Below are positions 8,463-17,900 of a stretch of DNA of 64,000 bases, in pieces. Below the pieces are notes generated by a model, which did not search any database, was not told the origin of the DNA, and saw only the letters and a list, made by a program, of their open reading frames with translations. A program made the translations under genes and the position numbers. The stretch's first letter is position 1. Each line of letters starts with the position of its first letter. Source of the stretch: Pseudomonas putida (GTDB taxonomy: Bacteria; Pseudomonadota; Gammaproteobacteria; Pseudomonadales; Pseudomonadaceae); contig NZ_JANHLK010000014.1 of assembly GCF_028682635.1 (NCBI RefSeq), positions 62,001 through 126,000 on the forward strand, in the 5' to 3' direction.

Positions 8463-8539
8463 TGCAATCACCTGTCTTTTTTGTTATCTCCAGCAGATTA
8501 GTCGATCCCGCGGTTTTGGCTGGCAGCCGCTGGATTTTA

Positions 8540-8823
8540 TTGCCGCCCCATCTCCCGCGGTTGTATCCGATCCACTGTGCGGGCTTGCCAGCGATGGCGG
8601 CATGACAGCAAACCAATCTCTCGCGGCTGTACCCGATCAAACTGTAGGAGCTGGCTTGCCGGCGATGACGGCCTCACAGCCAACCAATCTCTCGCGGCTG
8701 TACCCGATCAAACTGTAGGAGCTGGCTTGCCGGCGATGACGGCCTCACAGCCAACCAATCTCTCGCGGCTGTACCCGATCTACTGTGGGAGCCGGCCTGC
8801 CGGCGATGGCGTCCTGACAGACG
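8540..8823. repeat. 71-bp tandem repeat array (about four units)
   Basis: Direct repeats have a period of 71 bases. Units at 8611-8681 and 8682-8752 are identical, the unit at 8753-8823 has diverged, and a degenerate unit precedes at about 8540. Each unit carries one half-REP (CTGTAGGAGCTGGCTTGCC type) in the same orientation, so this is an amplified single REP with its flank. Confidence 0.85.
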
Positions 8824-9210
8824 AGCTATATTTGCTAACCGAGTACATATCCATTCCTGCGGTAACGGCCGCTTATGGTTTCGCTCTTACAGCGAGTCAC
8901 TTGGAAAAACGGAACGCCGCCCGGCCCCAAGTAACCAAGGGCTCTTGCCCCTGGCGTTCGGTGCCTCGCTAATGCTCGGCATGCCCTCGCTCCGGTCCTG
9001 CTCCGTGGGCCCACTGCGCAGAACCTCCACTCGGCCTCTCGATGGGGCAAGAAAATCAAAAGCCAGATCAAAAGCCAAAGCCAAAGCGAGGCGAGCTAAC
9101 GCTCGACCTCGTTGTTGGGTGGGTACGCGTTCCCCTGTAGGAGCTGGCTTGTCGGGTCGCCGCATCGCAGCGATGGCGCCCGAAAGAACAGTGCAGTATT
9201 CAAAGCCTAC
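8824..9210. other. Non-coding spacer with a degenerate dispersed element
   Basis: I see no gene here. The stretch from about 8890 to 9120 has short internal repeats (several copies of CAAAAGCC) and no convincing ribosome site. It looks like a decayed intergenic repeat. A half-REP (CTGTAGGAGCTGGCTTG) lies at about 9136. Confidence 0.45.
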
Positions 9211-10074
9211 TCAAGTCAGCGGATTCCACCGCTGCGACCAATCATCATCGCTCCTGATCACCTCGCGCAGCAGGTCGAAGGCCCGTTGCAGCGCCGGCGA
9301 GTCGCGGTCGCGGGAGTAGACCAGGTAGGTCGGGTAACTGAATTCCGGGGCCTTGGGCACAGGCTCCAGCATGCCGCTTTCCAGGTAGCTCTGGACCACC
9401 CGGGTGCGGAAGTAGCCGCTGCCACCGTGTTCGAGGATGTACTGCAACCCCAGGGGGCCAAGGTTGAAACTGAGCGCCGCCTTGGCTTTTTCCGGCAGGG
9501 CGGCGTCGTGCTGGCGGCGAAAGTGCTGGCCCCAGTCGATGTACACATAGGGTTCGGGGCGCTCGGGGTGACGTACGAGGATGAGTTTTTCCTCGAGGAT
9601 CTGCTCGACCTGCAGGCGCGGCCAGTATTCGGGTTGATAGACCAGCGCCGCATCGAGCACGCCCAGCTCCAGTTGGCGCAGCAGGTTTTCGCCGTCGCGG
9701 ATTTCCATGCGCAGCGCATGGCCGGGAATCCTGTCGCGCAGCACGCCGGCCCAACGGAGCATCAACGGATTGCACAGGCTGACCTCGCCACCGATGTGCA
9801 GGACGTCGTGGAACCCCTCGGGCAAGGGCAAGTCCCGGCGCGCGGCCTCCCAGGTTTCCACCAGTTGATTGGCATAGATCACGAAGGCTTCGCCATTGGG
9901 CGTCAGGCGGGCCCCGGCGCGGTTGCGCACGAACAGCGTGCTGCCCAGGTGGCTTTCGAGCTTCTGTACCCGCGCGGTGATCGCGGTCTGGGTGACGTGG
10001 AGTTTCTCGGCGGCCGCGGCAAGGCTGCCGTGGCGGACGATTTCCAGGAAGGTGCGGGCGAGGTCGATGTCCAT
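9211..10074 (-). CDS. LysR family transcriptional regulator
   Basis: This is a 287-aa protein with an N-terminal winged helix-turn-helix (MDIDLARTFLEIVRHGSLAA, AEKLHVTQTAITARVQKLE) and a LysR effector-binding domain (about 90-285). The start at 10074 is the Met that opens the standard LysR N-terminus; the open frame extends to 10131 without a ribosome site. It is isolated between a repeat-rich spacer and a REP, so its target operon cannot be read from context. The effector is unknown. Confidence 0.92.
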   Translation of the reverse strand: MDIDLARTFLEIVRHGSLAAAAEKLHVTQTAITARVQKLESHLGSTLFVRNRAGARLTPNGEAFVIYANQLVETWEAARRDLPLPEGFHDVLHIGGEVSLCNPLMLRWAGVLRDRIPGHALRMEIRDGENLLRQLELGVLDAALVYQPEYWPRLQVEQILEEKLILVRHPERPEPYVYIDWGQHFRRQHDAALPEKAKAALSFNLGPLGLQYILEHGGSGYFRTRVVQSYLESGMLEPVPKAPEFSYPTYLVYSRDRDSPALQRAFDLLREVIRSDDDWSQRWNPLT

Positions 10075-10174
10075 GGGGTGGCCGGTGCAGGAAATGCTCG
10101 CATTGTAAGAGCAGGCTTCGCCAGCTGTCACAGGTGGTGTTCAGCGATGAAGAATGCACCTTCCACGCAGATCC

Positions 10175-10268
10175 AATGTGGGAGCGGGCTTGCTCGCGAA
10201 GGGGTCATGTCAATCAACGGAAATGTTGACTGAACTACCGCCTTCGCGAGCAAGCCCGCTCCCACATT
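10175..10268. repeat. REP pair, family A (inverted)
   Basis: Two inverted copies of the GTGGGAGCGGGCTTGCTCGC element are separated by about 45 bases. They lie between the convergently spaced ends of the LysR promoter side and the amidohydrolase 3' end. Confidence 0.92.
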
Positions 10269-10295
10269 GGGTTGCGATGCTAGCGAGATTGTCGT

Positions 10296-12254
10296 TTAGA
10301 ACGCGAAACACGAACAGCCAAACGCCCCCCAGAACCCACGGAAGTCACTGACCGGCGCATTCGACAAGCGCGCCCGCTCATGACTGTGCGCATGCACCGC
10401 ACACGCCCCGACGCATTGATGAACCTGGGCCGTCAGCGGCGCCGATGCTTTCCAGTGCCCAGGCACCTTGGTCACTGGCGACCACTCCGGTACCACGGGG
10501 ATGGGCGGCGGCCCGAGTTTTTCGAACTCGACGCTGGCGTAGACGATCTTGCCATCGACCAGGGTCAGCACCGATTCGATCCCCTTGATGCCTTCGGCCT
10601 CCATATGGAAATAGTCCCCTGACAAGGCAATCAGGTCCGCCAGTTGCCCGACCTTGATCTGACCCTTCTTGCCTTGCTCGGACGAGAACCAGGCGCTGCC
10701 ATGGGTGAACAACTCCAGCGCGGTGTCACGGCTCAAGCCCTGCGGGTACAACGCCAGGCCGCCGACCGTGCGGCCACTGACCAGCCAGTACAGCGAAGTC
10801 CAGGGGTTGTAGCTCGAGACCCGCGTCGCATCGGTGCCGGCACCCACCGGTACGCCTTCGGCCAGCATGCGGGCAATCGGCGGCGTGTGTTCGGCCGCCT
10901 TGGCGCCATAGCGGTCGACGAAGTACTCGCCCTGGAAGGCCATGCGATCCTGGATGGCGATGCCGCCACCCAGCGCCTTGACCCGCTCGATGTTCTGCGC
11001 GGTGATGGTTTCGGCGTGGTCGAAAAACCACGGCAAGCCGTCGAACGGAATGTCGCGGTTGACCTTTTCGAACACGTCGAGCATGCGGCTGATGGATTCG
11101 TTGTAGGTGGCATGCAGGCGAAACGGCCAGCGTTGCTCCACCAGGTGCCGTACCACCGGTTCCAGGTCCTGTTCCATGGAAGCCGGCAGGTCCGGGCGCG
11201 GTTCAAGGAAGTCTTCGAAATCCGCCGCCGAGAACACCAGCATTTCCCCGGCACCGTTGTGCCGCAGGAAATCGTCGCCCTGGCCGTAGCGCGAGGTACT
11301 GGTCCAGTTCTTGAAGTCGGTCAGTTCTTCCTTGGGCTTCTGGGTAAACAGGTTGTAGGCGATGCGCACGGTCAGTTGCTGGTCCTTGGCCAACTGCTGG
11401 ATGACCTGGTAGTCGTCCGGGTAATTCTGATAACCACCGCCGGCGTCGATCGCGCTGGTGACCCCCAGGCGATTGAGTTCGCGCATGAATTGCCGGGTCG
11501 AGTTGACCTGGTACTCCAGCGGCAGTTTCGGTCCTTTGGCCAGCGTCGAATAGAGAATCATTGCATTGGGCCGGGCGATCAACATGCCAGTGGGATCGCC
11601 GTTGGCATCGCGCTGGATTTCGCCGCCTGGCGGGTTCGGCGTATCGCGGGTATATCCCACCACTTTCAGCGCGGCGCGATTGAGTAAAGCACGATCGTAC
11701 AGGTGCAGGACAAACACCGGCGTGTCGGGGGCGGCCTTGTTCAATTCGTCGAGCGTGGGCAGGCGCTTTTCGGCGAACTGGAATTCGTTCCAGCCACCGA
11801 CCACCCGTACCCACTGCGGCGTTGGCGTGCGGTCGGCCTGGTCCTTGAGCAGGCGCAAGGCATCGACCAGCGAGGGTACGCCTTCCCAGCGCAGTTCGAG
11901 GTTGTAGTTGAGGCCGCCACGGATCAGGTGCAAGTGTGAGTCATTGAGGCCGGGGATCACCGTGCGCCCGTGCAGGTCGATGACTTGCGTGCCGGGGCCT
12001 TGCAACGCCATGGCCTGGGCGTCGCTGCCGACCACCACGAAGCGCCCGTCCTTGATGGCGACGGCACTGGCCTGGGGTTTCTTGCGATCGACGGTGTGCA
12101 GGCGTCCGTTGTAGAGAATAAGGTCGGCGGGGGTGTCTGGCATGGTTTTACTCCCTGCGAACAGCGGGCTGATCCAGGCACCGACGGCGCCTGCGCCAAG
12201 ACCTTGCAGTACGTGACGGCGGTTGACGCCGTTGTGTTCCTCGGGTGGGCTCAT
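10296..12254 (-). CDS. Tat-type exported amidohydrolase (YtcJ-like, amidohydrolase family 3)
   Basis: This is a 652-aa protein. A twin-arginine-like signal is visible at residues about 10-35 (NRRHVLQGLGAGAVGAW). The metal-dependent hydrolase fold follows, with the first metal motif PGLNDSHLHL, later DHAETI, and GAGTDATRVSSYNPW near the end of the barrel. YtcJ-like enzymes hydrolyse amides or related C-N bonds; the substrate here is unknown. An unusual C-terminal tail holds several Cys and His residues (HQCVGACAVHAHSHERARL, ending GCSCFAF). The start at 12254 gives the complete Tat signal; the ribosome site is weak. It appears monocistronic. Confidence 0.88.
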   Translation of the reverse strand: MSPPEEHNGVNRRHVLQGLGAGAVGAWISPLFAGSKTMPDTPADLILYNGRLHTVDRKKPQASAVAIKDGRFVVVGSDAQAMALQGPGTQVIDLHGRTVIPGLNDSHLHLIRGGLNYNLELRWEGVPSLVDALRLLKDQADRTPTPQWVRVVGGWNEFQFAEKRLPTLDELNKAAPDTPVFVLHLYDRALLNRAALKVVGYTRDTPNPPGGEIQRDANGDPTGMLIARPNAMILYSTLAKGPKLPLEYQVNSTRQFMRELNRLGVTSAIDAGGGYQNYPDDYQVIQQLAKDQQLTVRIAYNLFTQKPKEELTDFKNWTSTSRYGQGDDFLRHNGAGEMLVFSAADFEDFLEPRPDLPASMEQDLEPVVRHLVEQRWPFRLHATYNESISRMLDVFEKVNRDIPFDGLPWFFDHAETITAQNIERVKALGGGIAIQDRMAFQGEYFVDRYGAKAAEHTPPIARMLAEGVPVGAGTDATRVSSYNPWTSLYWLVSGRTVGGLALYPQGLSRDTALELFTHGSAWFSSEQGKKGQIKVGQLADLIALSGDYFHMEAEGIKGIESVLTLVDGKIVYASVEFEKLGPPPIPVVPEWSPVTKVPGHWKASAPLTAQVHQCVGACAVHAHSHERARLSNAPVSDFRGFWGAFGCSCFAF

Positions 12255-12365
12255 ATCAGTGCTCTGCGCAACGTGAGTTGAGGGCAAACAGCTGAAGCCA
12301 GCCGCATGCGGCCAGAAGGAATATAGTCGGCAAATTCGCAGTGAGTGGTTTTCAAACGCCGAAAA

Positions 12366-12398
12366 CGACGAATCCCGCCACAAGGGGCGGGATTCGTT
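12366..12398 (-). terminator. Intrinsic terminator after the SCP2 gene
   Basis: An 11-bp GC-rich perfect stem with a short loop is followed on the minus strand by a TCGTTTT tract. It lies about 40 bases after the SCP2 stop. Confidence 0.8.
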
Positions 12399-12437
12399 TG
12401 CAGCCAGGCGCGCTTGCGAAAGCCGCAAGCGGCGCGC

Positions 12438-12752
12438 TTAGGCCGGGAACAGCTCGGACAGTTTCATCGCCAGCATCATGTCGCCTTCAGCGCGCAGCTT
12501 GCCGCCCATGAACGCTTGCATGCCGTCGGTTTCGCCGCTGACGATGCCTTGCAGGGTTTCGCCGTCCATCACCAGGGTCACCTGGGCGTCCGGGTTTTCG
12601 CCTTCCAGCAGCTCGCAGGTGCTGTCCTTGACGACCAGCGAGAAGTTCTTGGTGTCGTCGATGCGGAAACCGAAGACCAGGTCCAGACCGGCAGCAGCGG
12701 CTGGGTTGAACTTGGCTTTCATTGCTTGTACGGCATCAGCTACGGAGGTCAT
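12438..12752 (-). CDS. SCP2 sterol-binding domain protein
   Basis: This 104-aa protein consists of a single SCP2-like lipid-binding domain (KFNPAAAAGLDLVFGFRI, VTLVMDGETLQGIVSGE, LRAEGDMMLAMKLSELF). Such small bacterial SCP2 proteins are thought to bind acyl chains or other hydrophobic ligands in the cytoplasm. There is no signal peptide. It is probably transcribed leftward, possibly together with the phosphatase gene 79 bases upstream, and is followed by a strong terminator. Confidence 0.92.
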   Translation of the reverse strand: MTSVADAVQAMKAKFNPAAAAGLDLVFGFRIDDTKNFSLVVKDSTCELLEGENPDAQVTLVMDGETLQGIVSGETDGMQAFMGGKLRAEGDMMLAMKLSELFPA

Positions 12753-12830
12753 GGTTTGATCCTTTTTGTGGTAATTAGAGCAGGGTAATTAGAGCTGGGT
12801 GATTACAGCCAGGGTCACAATAGTCCGGAC

Positions 12831-13541
12831 TCAGCGAAACGTGATGAGTTCGGGGGTCTTCAACAGTTGCAGGTGCGCATGACTGTTGAAGGAAGCCAGG
12901 GCCACCTCGCGACCACGAAACTTCAGGTGGTTGAGCGAGGTATTGACGATTTGCCAGTTCAGTTCAAACGCCTGTTTGGCAGGCATTTGGGTAATGAGGT
13001 GGAGCAGGGCGGTAATGGTGCCGCCGGAGGTGAACACGGCGATTTTCTGGGTGTTGTCGGCTTGTTCGAGGATGCGCTGCAAGCCGGCCTGAACCCGCTC
13101 GACAAAACCCAGCCAGCTTTCCAGGCCCGGCGTGTCATAGGTGCCGGCGAGCCAGCGTTCGATGATCAGGGCGAAGATGCGTTGGAACTCGCTTCGGTTC
13201 TGTGCGGCGTTGCGCAGGATGTTCAGCGCGTCGGGCTCGTCCGGCAGCATGGCCGGCAACAGCGCGCGGATCACCGCGTCAGCATCGAATTCATTGAACG
13301 CCGAATCGGTCTCCAGGATCGGCACCGGCAGGCCCACGGCGGCGTATTGTTCCAGTGCGCTGTTGGCCGTATGTTGCTGGCGACGCAAGTCGCCCGACAG
13401 GCACCGATCGAAGCTGATACCGAGTTCGGCGAGGTGCTGGCCGAGAATTTCCGCCTGGCGAATACCGGTGGGCGACAGGACGTCATAATCGTCTGCACCA
13501 AAGGAGGCCTGGCCATGTCGAATCAAATAGATGCTGCCCAC
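12831..13541 (-). CDS. Histidine phosphatase family protein
   Basis: This is a 236-aa protein of the phosphoglycerate-mutase-like superfamily. The catalytic RHG motif is at the very N-terminus (IYLIRHGQASFG) and a second region, FTSGGTITALL, stands where the family's second active-site His usually lies. GTG at 13541 is chosen because it places the RHG strand correctly; the longer frame to 13604 would add an atypical 21 residues. The substrate is unknown. It precedes the SCP2 gene on the same strand. Confidence 0.85.
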   Translation of the reverse strand: MGSIYLIRHGQASFGADDYDVLSPTGIRQAEILGQHLAELGISFDRCLSGDLRRQQHTANSALEQYAAVGLPVPILETDSAFNEFDADAVIRALLPAMLPDEPDALNILRNAAQNRSEFQRIFALIIERWLAGTYDTPGLESWLGFVERVQAGLQRILEQADNTQKIAVFTSGGTITALLHLITQMPAKQAFELNWQIVNTSLNHLKFRGREVALASFNSHAHLQLLKTPELITFR

Positions 13542-13742
13542 GTCCGCGTCGTCCCGGTACGTTGAAGGTTTGGCGAGGTTATGAGGATGGCGCTGAGCTG
13601 TCAATGAAAAAACATACGCTTGTTTGAAATGCCCGTTACAGCCCTGTTGCCAGAGGTTTCACGACTGGTCGCAGGCGCGGCGCATGGGTATGCTGGTGAT
13701 ATCCCGCGCACTTGCATGCCGCGCAACGTTTAAGGAGTCCCT

Positions 13743-14765
13743 GTGGAGTTTTTGTCCGAGTACGCCGTTTTCCTGGCCAAGACCGTGACCCTGGTGATCG
13801 CCATCCTGGTGGTGCTGGCCAGCTTTGCGGCCTTGCGCAGCAAAGGTCGACGCAAATCCGCCGGCCAGTTGCAGGTCAGCAAACTGAATGATTTCTACAA
13901 GGGGCTGCGCGAACGCCTGGAGCAAACCTTGCTCGACAAGGACCAGCTCAAGGCCTTGCGCAAGTCCCAGGTCAAGAGCGAGAAAAAACAGAAGAAGCAG
14001 CCCGAGGCCAAACCGCGGGTGTTCGTGCTGGACTTCGACGGCGACATCAAGGCCTCGGCCACTGAAAGCCTGCGCCACGAAATCACCGCGCTGCTGACCC
14101 TCGCCACGCCCAAGGACGAAGTGGTACTGCGCCTGGAAAGCGGCGGCGGCATGGTCCACAGCTACGGCCTGGCGTCCTCGCAGTTGGCCCGTATCCGTGA
14201 GGCCGGCGTACCGCTGACCGTGTGCATCGACAAGGTCGCGGCCAGCGGCGGCTACATGATGGCGTGCATTGGCGAGAAGATCATCAGCGCGCCGTTCGCA
14301 ATCCTCGGCTCGATCGGTGTGGTCGCGCAGTTGCCCAACGTCAATCGCCTGTTGAAAAAGCACGACATCGACTTCGAGGTGCTGACCGCCGGCGAATACA
14401 AACGCACCCTGACGGTATTTGGCGAAAACACCGAGAAGGGCCGGGAGAAATTCCAGGAAGACCTGGACATTACCCATCAGTTGTTCAAGAACTTCGTTGC
14501 CCGCTATCGCCCGCAACTGGCCATCGACGATGTGGCCACCGGTGAAATCTGGCTGGGCATTGCAGCGCTGGACAAGCAACTGGTGGACGAACTGAAGACC
14601 AGTGACGAGTACCTGGCCGAGCGCGCCAAGCAATCCGAGCTTTATCACCTGCATTACGCCGAACGCAAAAGCCTGCAGGAGCGCATTGGCATGGCGGCCA
14701 GCGGTTCGGTTGATCGTGTGCTGCTGAGCTGGTGGAGTCGCTTGACCCAGCAACGCTTCTGGTAA
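13743..14765 (+). CDS. sohB: SohB-type inner-membrane serine protease
   Basis: This is a 340-aa S49 family peptidase. An N-terminal membrane segment (about 5-30, TVTLVIAILVVLASFAAL) and a charged linker rich in Lys lead into the ClpP-like fold. The nucleophile Ser is in KVAASGGYMMA and the general-base Lys in AGEYKRTLTVFG, as in SppA/SohB Ser-Lys dyads. The start is GTG at 13743 after TAAGGAG. SohB is thought to degrade membrane or signal-peptide substrates in the cell envelope. It is monocistronic, with a strong terminator just after it. Confidence 0.93.
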   Translation: MEFLSEYAVFLAKTVTLVIAILVVLASFAALRSKGRRKSAGQLQVSKLNDFYKGLRERLEQTLLDKDQLKALRKSQVKSEKKQKKQPEAKPRVFVLDFDGDIKASATESLRHEITALLTLATPKDEVVLRLESGGGMVHSYGLASSQLARIREAGVPLTVCIDKVAASGGYMMACIGEKIISAPFAILGSIGVVAQLPNVNRLLKKHDIDFEVLTAGEYKRTLTVFGENTEKGREKFQEDLDITHQLFKNFVARYRPQLAIDDVATGEIWLGIAALDKQLVDELKTSDEYLAERAKQSELYHLHYAERKSLQERIGMAASGSVDRVLLSWWSRLTQQRFW

Positions 14766-14780
14766 TTTCCTGGGTCGTTG

Positions 14781-14815
14781 AAAAAAAACCGTGGGTAATT
14801 CCACGGTTTTTTTCT
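14781..14815 (+). terminator. Intrinsic terminator of sohB
   Basis: A perfect A7/T7-flanked stem (ACCGTGG/CCACGGT) with a short loop is followed by TTTTTTTC. Confidence 0.93.
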
Positions 14816-14942
14816 TTCAGGGCGATCCAAATTCCTTGCGAAGAAGGGAAGTTTCCTAAGCCCCCTGACGATTGCTCCCGCTTTTAGGGGGATCGGGGCC
14901 GGGTATGGTGGTGTTCCTGAAATGAGCGCAAAGGAATGCACC

Positions 14943-17900
14943 ATGAATGAAATACCTCCCGCCAATGCTGCAAGCCCTGATCCCTCGCCGCTTCTGCGAA
15001 TGCGCGATGAACTGAAAACCGCTTTGGCCATCTCCCTGCCGCAAACCCCCGGTCAGTTTGGCGAGCAGTTGATCAAAAAACAGTGGGGCCAGTACATCGA
15101 TCCGGCGACAGCCCAGCTGGTGACCCTGGATTACGATTACAAGGGGCATCCTGCGCAGAACGGCATCCACCAGGGACGGGTGGCAAGTTCCATGTCCCTG
15201 GTGCAAGCGTTGCTGTCCAACTATCAGACCGAGGGCGACGGGCGCTTCGGTGAATCCGCGTTTGGGTTGTACACGCCACCGGATGTCGGGCCGTCGATAA
15301 GGATCGTGGCCCACGTTGACGAGTTTGCCGACATTGGCAGCGGCAACCACGCCAGCTATGAAGGCATCTACCGCCAGACTGTGCCGCAAGGCTACGGACC
15401 CGCCACTCAGATCGCCGTTAGGCCCGCCGATTTCAAGCAGTGGGTCTGGGGACTGGATCTCCAGGGCCTGTACCAGGCCTATCTCGGGCAAACCTGGCCA
15501 GCGGACGCCGAGATCGTCGCAGCCAAACCGAACGCCCTGAAAACCTCGGCCAAAGCCGCCCTCGTCATGGCTGCTTTTCTGCAGTTTCGTGAGAAAAGCC
15601 TGAGCCAGAAAGGTCTGGAACTGGCCCTGCAGGCGGCAGGACTGCCGCCTGACCAGGCATGGGCAACCCTGAAACTCGAACAACTGCAGGCACCGGGCTG
15701 CAGGCTGGCGAATCTGAAGTCGGGTCGCCTGAAGCTCTATCGCTACAGCTCGAAGGATATCTGGGGCTGGCGTGATCCGAATGGCCGGATTGTTTTGTAC
15801 ATCCCAGGTAACTCTTCTCCGCTGCACATCTTCGGCGATGCCGGGCAACTGCATCAATGGGTGGTGGAGCAGGGCAAAAGTGACGCGACGAAACTGGCCC
15901 TGGCTGCGCACTTTGCCGAGGAGGACCGCAAGGACGGTACGTTCCATGCGGGTGTGGTGACGGCGTTGGACGGCATGGCGGTCTATCCGCGGCAACACCG
16001 GTTGACCAACGAAGCGGGTTTCTTCAATGACGACGGTTTCTGGGAACCTGCCCGCTACATCGCCTTCGACGACTCGCCAGCAGGCGCCGACCCGTTTGCC
16101 CAACTGGTGCTGGCCATGAAGGAGGCCTCCCTGGCCAGTGTCAAAACCATTCGTGACGATGCCCAGGTCAATCGGGATAACCTGAGTGCCGCCGTCGAAC
16201 CTGTGGTGCAGTGGATCAACCGTTTTGGCCCCCTGGCGCTGTTCGTCCCCGGTGGCGAAGGATTGCTGGCGCTGGCCGGCATCATCGACGCCGGTTATGG
16301 TCTTGATCAGGCGGTCAACGGTGAAACCGCGGATGATCGAGGGGCGGGCGTCACCCGAACAGTGTTTGGCTTGCTCAACGCGCTGCCGCTGGCGGGCGTA
16401 GGCGCGGTGCTGAAGGACGATGCTGAGGCAGGCGCCATTGCCGAGCGTTCCCGCGAACCAGGCCAGAATGCGGGCGATGCCAGGCCATTGCCGGATCAGG
16501 CCGCGGAGCCTTCAGCGCCGGCGGATCCCGCAGCGCTGAACCGTGTGCAGCTTCTGCGCGGAATCGGACCCTCAGTGGCATCCTTGAGCGATGAAGTGCT
16601 GGCGCAGATCGGCAAGGTCAGCGAAATCGATGATGACATGCTGCGCCTGATGAACAGTGGGCGCTCGCCGACGCCCTTGCTGGCCGATACCATCAGCCGA
16701 TTCAGGATCGATCAGGAACTCGGGCAGGCGGCAATATCTCAACGCGCGCGCGCCGAGCTGTTTTCCACCCGGTACCAGGCGCTTCAGCACTCGGAACATC
16801 AGTGGGTGCGGTTGTTCCAGCGGCAATACCCTGGCCTGCCCAGGAGCGCCATCGAACAAATGCTCGAGCGCTATGGCGTGGACCTCCAGAGCCCGGTGGA
16901 CGCTGCACGCGTGCGGCAAGCATTCAAGCAGCTGAACCAAAAGGCCCTGCAATATCAGGAGCATGTGCGGCTCAATCGTGCCTATGAAGGCTTGTACATT
17001 CGCTCGCAGGTCACTGCGGAATCGGACACCCTGGCCCTGCATTCGCTGAAAAACCTGCCCGGATGGCCAAGGAGCCTGCGAATTGAAGTGCGCGAGCACT
17101 CCGTCATCGGCCCAATGCTGGACCGTAGCGGCGCGCTTGACGCCTCGAGCGTCCGTCGACTGATCAAGGTGGATGGCCATTACCAGGGGCGAGCCGGGCA
17201 GATAGACTTTTATGCAGCGCTTGTCGAAGTCTTGTCCGAGGACGAGCGTTCGGCATTGCAACTGTCTGCGGTTGACCCGGCATTGGCGTTGCGGCTGCAA
17301 GTCGGTAAGCAGGCATTGCCACGCCCGGAGCTGGTGCTCGGACTGCACAGGATGGACAGCGGCCTGCCCTTCGAGACGCAAGGGCTGCGTGGCGGCGGTT
17401 TCCCCGGTACGCCGCAGGGCGCGGCGCTGACGCACGAAATGATGAGGCTGCAACTCAAGGAGATCTACCCGGATTTCACCGATACTGAAGCCGACGAACT
17501 GCTACAGCGTACCGGTGGCGGTGCGCAGGCACACATCGATTGGCTGAAACAACAGTTCCAGCAGCTCAACACGGACTTGAATGCCTGGATCGATCAGGTG
17601 ATGGACGACATCGAGGACATGGACATTGACTTCCTCGACGCAGACGATGACGGGGCAGAGGGGCTGGCGGATGAGGAGATCGAAGAGCATAACGAAGAGC
17701 TGGTCCAGAACGCGATCAACTACGAACGGGAAACCAGGATCGAGCTGGCTGACGAGCTTAAAGACATCTGGCAAAGGCGTGCGAAAGACGACCTGCGCGT
17801 TTATGAAGGCGCAGAACTTGTTGGATTCAGGCTCCACATGGGCTTCGAGAACTATCACCGATTGCCGGTCCTGAACATCCGGTTCAACCATGTCGTCGAG

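Noticed and set aside
8540..8823. CRISPR array
   Set aside because: The repeats are 71-bp head-to-tail units with no unique spacers, contain a REP core, and have no cas genes nearby.
8887..9165. Overlapping short frames in the spacer (for example 92 aa on the minus strand)
   Set aside because: They fall in a degenerate repeat-rich stretch, have no ribosome site and no domain.
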